The notes under the pieces: generated by a model
The model's database searches: none
Seen by the model: only the letters and a program-made list of their open reading frames with translations
Told to the model about the DNA's origin: nothing
Made by a program: the position numbers and the translations under genes
Part shown: in pieces, positions 34,540 through 43,398 of the stretch
How the letters are laid out: each line of letters starts with the position of its first letter
Numbering within the stretch: the first letter of the stretch is position 1
Source of the DNA: an uncultured Clostridia bacterium
GTDB lineage: Bacteria; Bacillota; Clostridia; TANB77; CAG-508
Direction: 5' to 3'
Length of the DNA stretch: 63,930 nt
NCBI GenBank assembly: GCA_944386385.1
Contig: CALXAV010000010.1
Location: 1-63,930, forward strand

Positions 34540-35955
34540 TTAATACCTTATTATACTTTTTATAAATGATTTTATTTTCTGTTTAGCCTTTTCCCTGAAT
34601 AAATTTCTACTAAATTCTACTTCTAATAAATCCGGAGACATTTTTTTTATTAACTCTACATTTAATTTCTTATATTCGTTTGATTTTATTTTTTGATCTA
34701 GCAAATTACATAAATATATGAATATCCTATTATCAAAAGGAGTTACTTCTTCTATTGCTATATCTTGTTCTCTCGGAAATTGATTTACCCATAAACCTCT
34801 TATTTCCCAAATACTGACTGAGCCAAAAGGTATATTAGATTTCTTTGAAAATGTCTTTATTTCATTTTTTAACTCCTTATAAGTTTTTGCATAATATTCA
34901 TTATCTGACATTATTTTATCAACATACTCTTCCGTCCAATCGGATTTTGAATATGATACATTAAATGCATTTCCATTTATATTTATATAATTGCTCATTC
35001 TTAAATTCTCATAAGCCCATTGTATATTTCGCGTCTTATTTAGTATTCTTGGAAATTTATTTTCTTGATAAAAAACATTCAAAAATTCTTTAGATAATTT
35101 TTTTGTATAATTCAAATTATGCTTAATCCCTATTTTTAAGCAAAGTTTTTTAGCTATCTTATAATCTAAATGATTCATATTTTTAAATTTATATGTATAA
35201 AATTCTATTTTTTCTTTATTGTCTTTGCTCGCTGCTAATAATATCCTAGAATCATAACCTCCTGTTAGCCCTAATCTACATTTATATTTTTTCGTTAAGA
35301 TTTCTATTGAATTTTTCAATATTTCAATGCTTTTTTCAGCTATTTCCTCTTTTTTCATTTGTTTGTATTTGTTTTCTAAAAAATACTCAACATGAAATGT
35401 TTTTTTATTTTGGATATCCAAATAATGATTTGCAATTAATTGTTTAATTCTAATATCATACCATATATCCGATTTCCAATCCATCTCTTTTCTTCTAAAT
35501 TTCCAGTCTTGCATTATATTTTTTATTTTTTCTGGCACTTTTATGTTTAGTATGTTATACTGCTCAAACATCTTTGGATTAGAAGTTATATAAAAATTAT
35601 CTTCTTCATCGTAATAATAAAACACATTTTTCATCCCTAAAGCATCAGAAATAATATAATTTTTATAATTTTCAGAAAATATTGCAATATATCTTCCAGA
35701 TATATATGCCAATTCATTTATAACATCATTTACATTTTCTGAATTTTCCAATACTTTCTTTGCTATTTCATCTTCTTCGTAAATTCTATCAACAGGATTA
35801 AAAAAAACTCCTAAAATTATGATTGCTTTATTATTTTTTTTTTCTTTAGCAATTTGATAAATATCATTTACATATATATAAGTATTTTCCCATTTTATCT
35901 CATTTAAGTTGCATTGTATCTTTTTATTTGAAATTAAATATTGATTCTTAAACAT
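34540..35955 (-). CDS. asparagine-synthase-like protein of the capsule locus
   Basis: 471 residues. The C-terminal ATP-pyrophosphatase half carries CRLGLTGGYDSRILLAASKD (variant of the SGGxDS P-loop) and later FDNRIFIYLCNLL. The N-terminal half resembles the class II glutaminase fold (SGRYIAIFSE; ISDALGMKNVFYYYDEEDNF) but starts Met-Phe, so the catalytic N-terminal Cys is absent. Ammonia must come from elsewhere, or the enzyme activates a carboxylate for another nucleophile. Amidation of a uronic acid made by the UDP-sugar dehydrogenase is an attractive inference. Overlaps the next gene upstream. Confidence 0.8.
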   Translation of the reverse strand: MFKNQYLISNKKIQCNLNEIKWENTYIYVNDIYQIAKEKKNNKAIIILGVFFNPVDRIYEEDEIAKKVLENSENVNDVINELAYISGRYIAIFSENYKNYIISDALGMKNVFYYYDEEDNFYITSNPKMFEQYNILNIKVPEKIKNIMQDWKFRRKEMDWKSDIWYDIRIKQLIANHYLDIQNKKTFHVEYFLENKYKQMKKEEIAEKSIEILKNSIEILTKKYKCRLGLTGGYDSRILLAASKDNKEKIEFYTYKFKNMNHLDYKIAKKLCLKIGIKHNLNYTKKLSKEFLNVFYQENKFPRILNKTRNIQWAYENLRMSNYININGNAFNVSYSKSDWTEEYVDKIMSDNEYYAKTYKELKNEIKTFSKKSNIPFGSVSIWEIRGLWVNQFPREQDIAIEEVTPFDNRIFIYLCNLLDQKIKSNEYKKLNVELIKKMSPDLLEVEFSRNLFREKAKQKIKSFIKSIIRY

Positions 35956-36748
35956 TTTTGCACTCCATCTTTTTTTCCTTTTTTCTTTTCTTCTTGCCTT
36001 GATTCATAAATTTTATTGCTTCAATTATGCTCATTTCATTTTTATATATTTTTTTCTTTCTGATTGCAAATTGTAAAATGAATAGAGGACAAAATATCTT
36101 AGACATTTCGTAATATACTCCGCCTTTGACTATAAAATATTCTTTATTGAATCCTCTAAACCATGTAGACTCTGAATCGTTTAATCTTGCAATTGTATCT
36201 GGAACATAATATATTTTAAGTCCTTTTTTTAAACAATCATACAAAAATATATTTTCTTCGCCCATAAACCATTTCGCACCTGCTCCAAAATTTTCATTAA
36301 ATAATAAATTATTTTTTATGATGCTCTCTCTTCTCATTGTAAGTTGAACTGATTGGATTTTCATACTTGTTAAAAAATTACTTTTCTTTTCTTTTCTTTT
36401 TTTCTTTCCTCTTTCACTATCAGAATTCTCTACATGAAATGCTATAATATCTGCATTTCTATATTTTTCATATGCAGATATTATTATTTTTTCATAATCG
36501 TCACAGTACGTCATATCGTCATCAGCTATGGCAATAATTTCTCCACTGCTTTTATTTATTGCTCTATTTCTACTTTTACTAAGTCCTTTTTCACAATAAG
36601 AAAAAACTCTACAATCACTGTTCTTAATTTCTATATCATTTTCATTTTTGACTTGATTGATTATAATACATTTATTTACATTCATTCTGTTTATTAATTT
36701 TTTTTCATCTTTTAAATTCATAGTGGAAATTAGAACTTCTACCCTCAT
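35948..36748 (-). CDS. GT2-like glycosyltransferase
   Basis: 266 residues. GT-A signs: VEVLISTMN at the start, CEKGLSKSRNRAINKSSGEI, IAIADDDMTY (DDD/DxD metal motif) and FGAGAKWFMGEENIFLYDCL as the acceptor-side ED motif. The first beta-alpha unit is shorter than usual. A hydrophobic stretch (KIFCPLFILQFAI) near the end may attach to the membrane; it is followed by a lysine-rich tail. Start with AAAGGAG. Confidence 0.85.
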   Translation of the reverse strand: MRVEVLISTMNLKDEKKLINRMNVNKCIIINQVKNENDIEIKNSDCRVFSYCEKGLSKSRNRAINKSSGEIIAIADDDMTYCDDYEKIIISAYEKYRNADIIAFHVENSDSERGKKKRKEKKSNFLTSMKIQSVQLTMRRESIIKNNLLFNENFGAGAKWFMGEENIFLYDCLKKGLKIYYVPDTIARLNDSESTWFRGFNKEYFIVKGGVYYEMSKIFCPLFILQFAIRKKKIYKNEMSIIEAIKFMNQGKKKRKKEKKMECKNV

Positions 36749-36751
36749 TTA

Positions 36752-37513
36752 CTATATTCTCCTTTTTATCGCATTTACAACATAGCAATTAAAATAATAA
36801 AAACTTTCTAAAATAGATAAGTTTTCCACATTTCTATATAAGTTCCATGTTCTTTTTAAAGCTTGTAATTTGTTAGAAGATAAAGTTTGTTTAGTTCTCC
36901 TATATAAAAATAATTTCTCATTTAATCCATATGCTTGGACTCCACTTTTTAATATTTTCCACCATGTAGCAGTGTCTTGTCCTCTTCTTATATTGGGCAT
37001 CTTAATTAAGTCTTTTCCTAATTTTTCAGCATTTAACATCACTGCACAAGTTGAAATTGTTGTATTTTTCAAAGCTCCTTTATAATCTATTTTTTCTGGT
37101 ACACAAACAACCTTCCCATTTCCTATTCCATTTTCATCTGCAAATTCATATCCAGTAAAAGTAAATGCATAATCATTTTCTTCCATAAAATTTACTTGCT
37201 TTTCTAATTTTTCTTTTTTCCACAAATCATCTGCATCTAAAAATGCTATATATTTTCCTTTAGCTTCATCTATCCCCTTATTTCTTGCAATTGCTGCTCC
37301 TGAATTTTTTTCTAAATTTATTAATCTAATTCTTTTATCTTCTGTTTCATATTTTTTTATAATATTTTCACTACTATCTGTTGAGCAATCATTAACTAAT
37401 AACAATTCCCAGTTTTGATATGTTTGATTTTCTACCGTTTGTATTGTTTCTTTTATGAACTTTTCACTATTATAGACTGGTATTACAATACTTACTAGTT
37501 CTTCTTTTTTCAT
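36752..37513 (-). CDS. GT2 family glycosyltransferase
   Basis: 253 residues. LVSIVIPVYNSEKFIKETIQ, LLLVNDCSTDSSENIIKKYE, NKGIDEAKGKYIAFLDADDLW (DxD) and RRGQDTATWWKILKSG are the full GT2 set (EpsE/WaaB style). Start with AGGAGC. Adds a sugar to the lipid-linked unit soon after the initiating transferase encoded upstream. Confidence 0.93.
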   Translation of the reverse strand: MKKEELVSIVIPVYNSEKFIKETIQTVENQTYQNWELLLVNDCSTDSSENIIKKYETEDKRIRLINLEKNSGAAIARNKGIDEAKGKYIAFLDADDLWKKEKLEKQVNFMEENDYAFTFTGYEFADENGIGNGKVVCVPEKIDYKGALKNTTISTCAVMLNAEKLGKDLIKMPNIRRGQDTATWWKILKSGVQAYGLNEKLFLYRRTKQTLSSNKLQALKRTWNLYRNVENLSILESFYYFNCYVVNAIKRRI

Positions 37514-37523
37514 TACTTTGCTC

Positions 37524-38153
37524 CTATCCTACCTTGCTCATTTCTTTACTTTCTTTTAACTCACTTATTTCTTCTTTTATACCATCTTCCGTAATTTCTG
37601 CATTTGACTTAGAAAATACTGTTGCAATTGTTTCAAATATTATTTTTAAATCTTGTTTAATACTAATATTATCAACATATTGTAAATCATAATCTATTTT
37701 TTTGAAAATATTAATTCCATTTCTTCCTTTAACTTGAGCTAAACCAGAAATACCTGGTAACACATCAACTCTTCTTTTTTGATTATCATCAAACCACACA
37801 TAATACTCTGGTATCCATGGCCTTGGTCCAATAAAGCTCATTTCACCTTTTATTATATTAAATAACTGTGGCAATTCATCTAGACTTGTTTTTCTTATAA
37901 ATTTACCAACTTTTGTAACCATCTGTTCATGGGATAATTTACTATGTAACTCTACTCTTTTTGTCGTCATAGATCTAAATTTATATGTATTAAACTCTTT
38001 TAAATCTTTTCCCATCCTTCTTGATTTATATATAATCGGACCACCATCTTCCGCTTTAATACAAATAGCAATAATTATCATTGGAATTGCAAAAATAATT
38101 AATAACACAATGGCTAAAATCAAATCAACTAATCTTTTGAATCTTAAATACAT
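37524..38153 (-). CDS. initiating polyprenyl-phosphate sugar transferase
   Basis: 209 residues. Bacterial sugar-transferase family (EpsL/PglC type, short form with one membrane helix). LVDLILAIVLLIIFAIPMII, GGPIIYKSRRMGKDLKEF + NTYKFRSM, SLDELPQLFNIIKGEMSFIG + PRP, then PGISGLAQVKGRN. Transfers a sugar-1-phosphate to undecaprenyl phosphate, starting the polymer. First gene after the main promoter (38257-38285). Start with AGAGGGG. Confidence 0.94.
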   Translation of the reverse strand: MYLRFKRLVDLILAIVLLIIFAIPMIIIAICIKAEDGGPIIYKSRRMGKDLKEFNTYKFRSMTTKRVELHSKLSHEQMVTKVGKFIRKTSLDELPQLFNIIKGEMSFIGPRPWIPEYYVWFDDNQKRRVDVLPGISGLAQVKGRNGINIFKKIDYDLQYVDNISIKQDLKIIFETIATVFSKSNAEITEDGIKEEISELKESKEMSKVG

Positions 38154-38256
38154 TTTTTCCCCTCTATTCTTAATTTATTCCCTATTAATTATACATTTTT
38201 CTAATAGATTTTTTAAGTGTTACATTTTTCTTCAATTGCCATTTTTCTTAATTTAC

Positions 38257-38285
38257 ATTCTATCATTACCATTTTTTGTTTTCAA
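38257..38285 (-). promoter_or_regulatory. main promoter of the polysaccharide operon
   Basis: TTGAAA (38280-38285), 17-bp spacer, TAGAAT (38257-38262) with TGA just upstream (extended -10). Confidence 0.6.
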
Positions 38286-38461
38286 GTATTTTGTCTATTT
38301 TTTTATTATTTTGTAAAAATAATTATAATATTGAAAGTATCATTTTAATTATAACTTTTATCTCAACATTATATTTGCTTGAAGTCTCAGCCATTATATC
38401 AATCTTATGTTCGCTATTTTTAATATTTTCTTGAAATTCATTTTTATTTTTTCAAAAAAAC

Positions 38462-38492
38462 ACTTCCTTTTGCTCTAACGCAATTAGGAAGT
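38462..38492 (-). terminator. terminator of the LCP-VanZ operon
   Basis: ACTTCCT / AGGAAGT outer arms with partial inner pairing; the minus strand continues GTTTTTTTG. Confidence 0.75.
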
Positions 38493-38509
38493 ATTTTATC
38501 TTTTACATT

Positions 38510-39052
38510 TTAATTATTAATTTCTACCTTTGTAATATCTTTCTGTTTTTTATGTTTTATTATTAACTTTTCGTATATTTTTATCACTAACATAACTAGA
38601 AGTATTCCAAGCAAGACACCCATAGTATCTATTATTACATCTGTAACTTGTGGACCTCTTCCTGGAGTAAAACATTGGTGTATTTCATCTGAGATAGCAT
38701 AAATAACTCCTATTATCAAACTATAAGAAAATCTATTCATCTCTTCTAATTTATAAGTACTAAATAATGCCATAAGCAAAAATCCAACTACTGTATAAAT
38801 AGAAAAATGTGCTATTTTTCTTACAATGCTTTCAATTCTAGAAAGAATTTGTTCTTTTTCCTGTTCTGGTTTTTCTTGTAAAGATTTTATAGGATTTGTT
38901 ATAATTTTAGTAACTCTTCTGCTAATCCCCTTTGATTCTCCAGCATCTTGGCTTGAAAAACCAAATATTATACTAAAAGTCCCTATTAACAAAATTATAA
39001 AAATTGCTCTTAATATATTAATTTTTATCTCTTTTATATCTCTGATTTTCAT
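38510..39052 (-). CDS. VanZ-like membrane protein
   Basis: About 180 residues with four helices. VanZ pattern: an early FGFSSQDAGES, then RKIAHFSIYTVVGFLLMALF, VIYAISDEIHQCFTPGRGP + QVTDVIIDTMGVLLGI. VanZ itself confers low-level teicoplanin resistance by an unknown mechanism; most homologues have no known role. The start is uncertain: ATG 39052 just after the LCP stop, or GTG 39061 with AGGG closer to the usual distance. Coupled to the LCP gene. Confidence 0.88.
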   Translation of the reverse strand: MKIRDIKEIKINILRAIFIILLIGTFSIIFGFSSQDAGESKGISRRVTKIITNPIKSLQEKPEQEKEQILSRIESIVRKIAHFSIYTVVGFLLMALFSTYKLEEMNRFSYSLIIGVIYAISDEIHQCFTPGRGPQVTDVIIDTMGVLLGILLVMLVIKIYEKLIIKHKKQKDITKVEINN

Positions 39053-39053
39053 T

Positions 39054-40037
39054 TTATTCACTATACCCTGTTTTATCAATTATCTCTTGACTTATTTGTT
39101 TTACTGTATCTGAAGGTACATAATCACTCTCTCCAAATACCTCTTGATGTAATCTTGTAACATTACTTTCTAATGTCACAGGAACTCCATACCATCTATC
39201 CAACGTTATTCCTCTAGTTTCATATGGCCATCCTATACTATCTGTTATTTTGGCACTCATAGCACTTGGTACTAAACTAAATATATCTGATGCTGTTATA
39301 TTTGTACGTATTTTAGGAAGTACTTCATCAACAAATTGATTAATTTGACTTATATTAAATGTTTTTACTTTATTTAATACCGCTGTTAAAACATTTCTCA
39401 TTCTCTCAGCTCTTTTATAATCTCCACCTTCTGCATGTCTAATTCTTGCATATGCTAATGCTTGCTCTCCAGTTAAATTATATGTTCCAGCTTTTGTTAG
39501 CCCTGGTATATGAGATACTTCTTCTGAAGTAATATCCATACTAATTCCACCTATATCATCTACAATTTCTTGAACTGCGTCAAAGTTTACAGTTACAAAT
39601 TCTGTAATATTTAAATCAAAATTAGTATTTAAAGTTTTTATTGCAAGTGGTGCTTCTCCATAAGAATAAGCATGTGTTATTTTATCTAATCCATGTCCTT
39701 CTATTTGTACATATGTATCACGGTACACTGATACTAATTTTACTTCTTTAGTGTCATTATTCATGCTTGCAATTATTATACAATCACTTCTATTCCCCTT
39801 AGAATATGTATCTTCTCTAGAGTCAATTCCAAATATCGCAATATTTCTAAATTTTGATAAATTTTCTGCAACATCTGCAGATACATTTAAATCATCTTCA
39901 TTTAAATCAACTCTTTGTATCTTTCCTAATTTACTATTTATAAATAAGAAAGTTCCTCCCACTATAATTACTAATATAATTACTAAAATTAAAACCGCAA
40001 TTAAAAATGCACTTAATTTTTTTCTTTTTTTTGCCAT
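39054..40037 (-). CDS. LytR-CpsA-Psr family transferase
   Basis: 327 residues. N-terminal helix (FLIAVLILVIILVIIVGGTF), then the LCP domain: FGIDSREDTYSKGNRSDCII, LVSVYRDTYVQIEG, DKITHAYSYG, and YARIRHAEGGDYKRAERMRN with the conserved RxRHxxxGDxxRxxRQ-type motif. Attaches anionic polymer or capsule chains to peptidoglycan from undecaprenyl pyrophosphate carriers, outside the cell. It may anchor the polymer made by the locus at 21770-38153. Start with AGAGG. Confidence 0.94.
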   Translation of the reverse strand: MAKKRKKLSAFLIAVLILVIILVIIVGGTFLFINSKLGKIQRVDLNEDDLNVSADVAENLSKFRNIAIFGIDSREDTYSKGNRSDCIIIASMNNDTKEVKLVSVYRDTYVQIEGHGLDKITHAYSYGEAPLAIKTLNTNFDLNITEFVTVNFDAVQEIVDDIGGISMDITSEEVSHIPGLTKAGTYNLTGEQALAYARIRHAEGGDYKRAERMRNVLTAVLNKVKTFNISQINQFVDEVLPKIRTNITASDIFSLVPSAMSAKITDSIGWPYETRGITLDRWYGVPVTLESNVTRLHQEVFGESDYVPSDTVKQISQEIIDKTGYSE

Positions 40038-40199
40038 TATTACTACCTCTTTCTTTTATTTTCATTTGTTCTTCCAAAAAATCATTCTCATTATACAATT
40101 TAGGAGATATTTTTACAAGTATTTTTAAAAATTTAAGAATTTTAAAAAAATACAATAGTATTTTTAAAACTACACTATTGTATGTTATATAGTTATTAA

Positions 40200-40850
40200 T
40201 TACATAATGAATTTTGAAAATGTAAATATATATGGATTTGTATCATAAAGACCTGTTATTTTCTTTATTCCTTGTAAAGACGTAATCATGTTTTTAATAT
40301 CTTTTGCCTTTTCCACATTAGTATCTACAACATAATATGCATTAAGAGGATTATTGTCTTCACTATATCCTGAAAGCAAATCCTTATTGTCACCAAATGT
40401 CTTTTTCAATTTATTTAAAGCATCTTCTTTTGAATAATATTCAAATTTAGCATTTTCATCTATTTTTAGTATAGTATTTTTTATATCATCCATTTGTTCT
40501 TGTGTTATATCATCATTTAAATAGATTTGTACTTTTCCCGCTTCATTATAATAATAAACAAATATTCCTACATTTAACAAAATAATAATACCAAGGATTG
40601 TACCTATTACCATAAGCAAGCTATTTTTCCTACTCATTTTTTTGTTCACTTTTTTTAAATAGTCTATCTCTTGTTCTTGCTCTTCTTTTTTATCAACTTC
40701 TATCTCATCTTTTTTCATTTCAGAAAATATTCTTCTACATTCTTCACATTTTTTTAAATGTTTCTCAACTAACTCTTTAGAGGCTGCATGTAATGTTCCA
40801 TCTTGATAGCCAAATAATAAATCTTGTACTATTTCACATTCCTTATTCAT
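40200..40850 (-). CDS. anti-sigma factor with zinc finger and FtsX-like extracellular domain
   Basis: 216 residues. Cytosolic anti-sigma zinc finger (CEIVQDLLFGYQDGTL...HLKKCEECRR, residues 5-38), helix about 82-103 (MVIGTILGIIILLNVGIFVY), then an extracellular part. VQIYLNDDITQEQMDDIKNT, FEYYSKEDALNKLKKTFGDN and NAYYVVDTNVEKAKDIKNMI match the FtsX extracellular domain. Binds the ECF sigma factor encoded just upstream (8-bp overlap) and presumably senses the envelope. FtsX domains in division proteins regulate peptidoglycan hydrolases, so cell-wall signals are a reasonable guess. Start with AAGGAGG. Confidence 0.85.
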   Translation of the reverse strand: MNKECEIVQDLLFGYQDGTLHAASKELVEKHLKKCEECRRIFSEMKKDEIEVDKKEEQEQEIDYLKKVNKKMSRKNSLLMVIGTILGIIILLNVGIFVYYYNEAGKVQIYLNDDITQEQMDDIKNTILKIDENAKFEYYSKEDALNKLKKTFGDNKDLLSGYSEDNNPLNAYYVVDTNVEKAKDIKNMITSLQGIKKITGLYDTNPYIFTFSKFIM

Positions 40851-41335
40851 TTTCTTTTTCCTCCTTTATTTTTTGTTTTCCTCGGAAAAATACAACTCTT
40901 GCCCAAGTTGGTGTTTTATTCATTATTTCTGCTATTTCTTTGTAATCCAAATTACCAAGCAACCTTAAATACATAACATTTCTTGTTTGTTCATCCAATT
41001 TTTGTATCTTTTTGAAAATTTCTATTTTTTCTTGTTTTTCTATAATTTCCTCTTCTAAAATTGTATTTGATACAATTACATCTTCTAATTCTTCAAAAGA
41101 AACATTCTCTACTTTCTTTTCCTTTCTTAAAGTCTTATACCATATGTATTTAGCAATTTGGCAAAGCCATGTTGACATCTTAGATTCACCTTTAAACTTA
41201 TCAATATTTTTTATTGCAACTTCAAAGGTTTCTTGGACAATTTCTTCTGACACTTCTTTGTTTCCGGCTCAAGCAGAATATATATTTATATACAGTTTTT
41301 GCATATTCTTGGTAAATTTTCTCTATATCCTGCAT
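40843..41335 (-). CDS. ECF sigma factor, +1 frameshift at CGG
   Basis: 163 residues when one base is skipped at codon 24. ATG 41335 with GGGGGA upstream opens QDIEKIYQEYAKTVYKYIFC + LS, then CGG at 41264-41266. The +1 frame continues GNKEVSEEIVQETFEVAIKN (region 2), WLCQIAKYIWY (region 2.4), then region 4 with LDEQTRNVMYLRLLGNLDYK + EIAEIM and KTPTWARVVFFRGKQKI. (493-1)/3 = 164 codons. Without the shift the first 23 residues would be lost or the product truncated. It is regulated by the anti-sigma factor downstream. The shift could limit sigma synthesis. Confidence 0.85.
41264..41266 (-). other. CGG +1 recoding site in the sigma factor gene
   Basis: TTG AGC C|GGA AAC: CGG is codon 24; the glycine of the usual ...x-G-N/D-x-E-A/S-E-E/D-x-V-Q-E-T motif is restored by the shift. 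Confidence 0.8.
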
Positions 41336-41392
41336 AACATTTCCCCCTTCTAACCTTTAAGTGTCTAAGAAATGTAATTTTGTTACAAGATT

Positions 41393-42289
41393 TTATAATT
41401 TTTTTAACTTTGCTACAAAAAATCCTTCGTATCCTTCTGTTGGCATTACACATAAAGTACCATTAATCTTAGTCGGAAGCTTTGGCAATTCTTCCATTCC
41501 TTGAAAATTAATTTCTACTATTTCTATCTTTCCTGTTCTTATTGCTTTTTCTATTATTTCTTCATTTTCCTCTTCTAATATTGAACAAGTTGAATATACC
41601 ATTTCACATCCTTTTTTTAGTATATTAATTGCTTTTTTCAATAACTCTCCTTGAGTCTTTACAGATTTTTTTATAAGTTCTTTTGTAAATATTCTCTCCA
41701 ATTTTGGATTATTTATATTTATAGTTCCACTACCACTACATGGTGCATCTAATAAGATTCCATCAAATGAGAAAAAGTCATCTATTTTTCTTGCATCTTG
41801 TTCCATTACATAGACTGAACTTGCGCCTTGTTTTTCAATATTAAACTTAAGCTTCTCAGCTCTTATCTTATTCATTTCTACTGCTGTTATCCTAGCTTTA
41901 TTTTCTACCAAAGCTGCAATTTCAGTTGTCTTTCCTCCTGGTGCTGCTGTCATATCTAATATATCCATATTTTCTTTAGGATTTAATATTATTGGTGGTA
42001 ACATTGAAGATAAGCTTTGCATATAAATTTCACCATTTTTATAAATGTCTAAATCACGAATTTCATTTTCTCTTACATTTTCTATTATAAAGGCATCAGA
42101 ATAAAATGGAACTTTTCTATATTCTACACCATTTTTCTCTAATACCTTTTCTACATCATTACTATTAGCCTTTAAAGTGTTTACTCTAAATGTTACTTTC
42201 CTTTTTACTCCATATCCTTCTATTATGTTTTTAGTTAAATTTTCTCCGTATTGTTTTTCTAACATTTCTATTAAAAATTCTGGTACCAT
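41393..42289 (-). CDS. RsmB/RsmF-type RNA m5C methyltransferase (short form)
   Basis: 298 residues. NOL1/NOP2/Sun family. Small N-terminal RNA-binding part (VTFRVNTLKANSNDVEKVLE), SAM motif I MDILDMTAAPGGKTTEIAAL, motif IV LDAPCSGSGT with one catalytic cysteine, motif VI MVYSTCSILEEENEEI with the second. It lacks the NusB-like N-terminal domain of RsmB and the long C-terminal region of RsmF, so the target cytosine (16S rRNA or tRNA) is unclear. Start with TAGGAGG. Confidence 0.9.
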   Translation of the reverse strand: MVPEFLIEMLEKQYGENLTKNIIEGYGVKRKVTFRVNTLKANSNDVEKVLEKNGVEYRKVPFYSDAFIIENVRENEIRDLDIYKNGEIYMQSLSSMLPPIILNPKENMDILDMTAAPGGKTTEIAALVENKARITAVEMNKIRAEKLKFNIEKQGASSVYVMEQDARKIDDFFSFDGILLDAPCSGSGTININNPKLERIFTKELIKKSVKTQGELLKKAINILKKGCEMVYSTCSILEEENEEIIEKAIRTGKIEIVEINFQGMEELPKLPTKINGTLCVMPTEGYEGFFVAKLKKL

Positions 42290-42297
42290 ATTTCCTC

Positions 42298-42883
42298 CTA
42301 ATTTTTAGCTAGTTCTTTCATCTTGTTATATACTTCATAAGTTATCTCAACATCCTTTAATCCTCTATGGGCATTTCTATAATCCACATCAAAGTAATCT
42401 GCTAAAGTTCCTAATTTATAATTTCTAACATTTGGAAGAACATGTTTTGCAATTCTCATTGTATCTACAAAATCATTACTTAAATAATAATCTAAATAAG
42501 ACTCACATTTATCATAAATAAAGTTAATATCAAAATTAACATTATGTCCCATTATTATTTCATTCCCTGCAAACTCTACAAATCCTTCTAATGCTTTTTC
42601 TTGTTCTATTCCTTCTTCTAGCATCTCATTTGTTATTCCTGTTAATTTTGTAATAAATGGATTTAAATAATCATCTATTTTTAGGAGGGTATCAAATGTA
42701 TCTACTATTTTATTTTCTCTTACTTTTATTGCTCCTATTTCTATTATCTCATCTGTTCTTGGAGATAACCCTGTTGTTTCTATATCTACTAATACATAAT
42801 TATCTACCCATTTTAATAAACTTTTTCCTTTATGCTCTCTATTACTATATCTACTTTTTCCATACACAAAATTATTTCCGCAT
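42298..42883 (-). CDS. DnaQ-like 3'-5' exonuclease, +1 frameshift at codon 2
   Basis: About 194 residues. DEDDh exonuclease: YVLVDIETTGLSPRTDEIIE (Exo I D/E), GHNVNFDINFI (Exo II), and NAHRGLKDVEITYEV (Exo III with H and D). ATG 42883 has a strong AAAAAAGGAG site but is followed by CGG AAA TAA. Skipping the C gives Met-Gly-Asn-Asn-Phe-Val-Tyr and enters the long frame; (586-1)/3 = 195 codons. A GTG at 42867 inside the long frame is the alternative unshifted start but has no good binding site. Proofreading-like or general nuclease. Confidence 0.85.
42878..42880 (-). other. CGG recoding site at codon 2 of the exonuclease gene
   Basis: ATG C|GGA AAT: the zero frame ends at TAA two codons after CGG, while +1 opens the exonuclease frame. 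The shift would happen during the first elongation step. Confidence 0.7.
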
Positions 42884-43010
42884 AATATACTCCTTTTTTA
42901 TTTTAAGTATTAATATTATACTACTTTTTATAATTTTCTACAATTCTTCACTTGCACATTTTTTTGTTTTTATATATAATACTAAAAGATTTAAACAAAA
43001 GGAGAAAATT

Positions 43011-43361
43011 ATGGAACACTGGACTATTGAAGATTACAAGAATTTTACTAATAATAAGGCTAAAAAAAGTAAATATAGAGCAAACAAAGTCTCTGTTGAT
43101 GGGCATACTTTTGATAGTCAAAAAGAAGCTGATTTTTACTGTGAATTAAAAATAAAATTGCAAGCAAAAGAAATAAATGGTTTTTGTTTACAACCAATTT
43201 TCATATTAGCACCTGGCTTAAAATATAAACCTGATTTTATTATTTTTAATAAAGATGGTTCTACTGAAGTTATAGATGTTAAAGGTTTCAAAACAAAAGA
43301 ATATATTGCTAAAAAGAAAGTTTTTGAAGATAAATTTAATTTAAAAATTATAGAAATTTAA
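43011..43361 (+). CDS. DUF1064-like nuclease-fold protein
   Basis: 116 residues from ATG 43011 (AAAGGAG). KYRANKVSVDGHTFDSQKEA + DFYCELKIKL, then YKPDFIIFNKDGSTEVIDVKG, is the DUF1064 pattern: E..., PDF...(E)VIDVK as in PD-(D/E)XK-fold nucleases. DUF1064 genes are mostly phage-derived. Here it is a lone plus-strand gene between minus-strand operons, with a shared terminator/REP-like hairpin just after it. No other prophage genes nearby, so it may be a domesticated remnant. Confidence 0.8.
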   Translation: MEHWTIEDYKNFTNNKAKKSKYRANKVSVDGHTFDSQKEADFYCELKIKLQAKEINGFCLQPIFILAPGLKYKPDFIIFNKDGSTEVIDVKGFKTKEYIAKKKVFEDKFNLKIIEI

Positions 43362-43395
43362 AGCTGTTTTTTGAGCCCGTCCCAAAAAACAGCTT
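43361..43395. terminator. bidirectional terminator with REP-like GCCCGTCC loop
   Basis: Perfect 13-bp stem AAGCTGTTTTTTG / CAAAAAACAGCTT with loop AGCCCGTCC, between the convergent DUF1064-like and acyl-CoA ligase genes. The loop matches the ACCCCGTCC core of the repeats at 10632-10660 and 55335-55363. Confidence 0.8.
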
Positions 43396-43398
43396 ATT

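Larger units (their letters stand above)
38154..38509. other. intergenic region upstream of the polysaccharide operon
   Basis: 356 bp, AT-rich, no reading frame of note. Holds the main capsule promoter (38257-38285), a ~100-nt untranslated leader, and the terminator of the VanZ gene (38462-38492). I saw no clear leader hairpin or JUMPstart-like motif. Confidence 0.6.
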
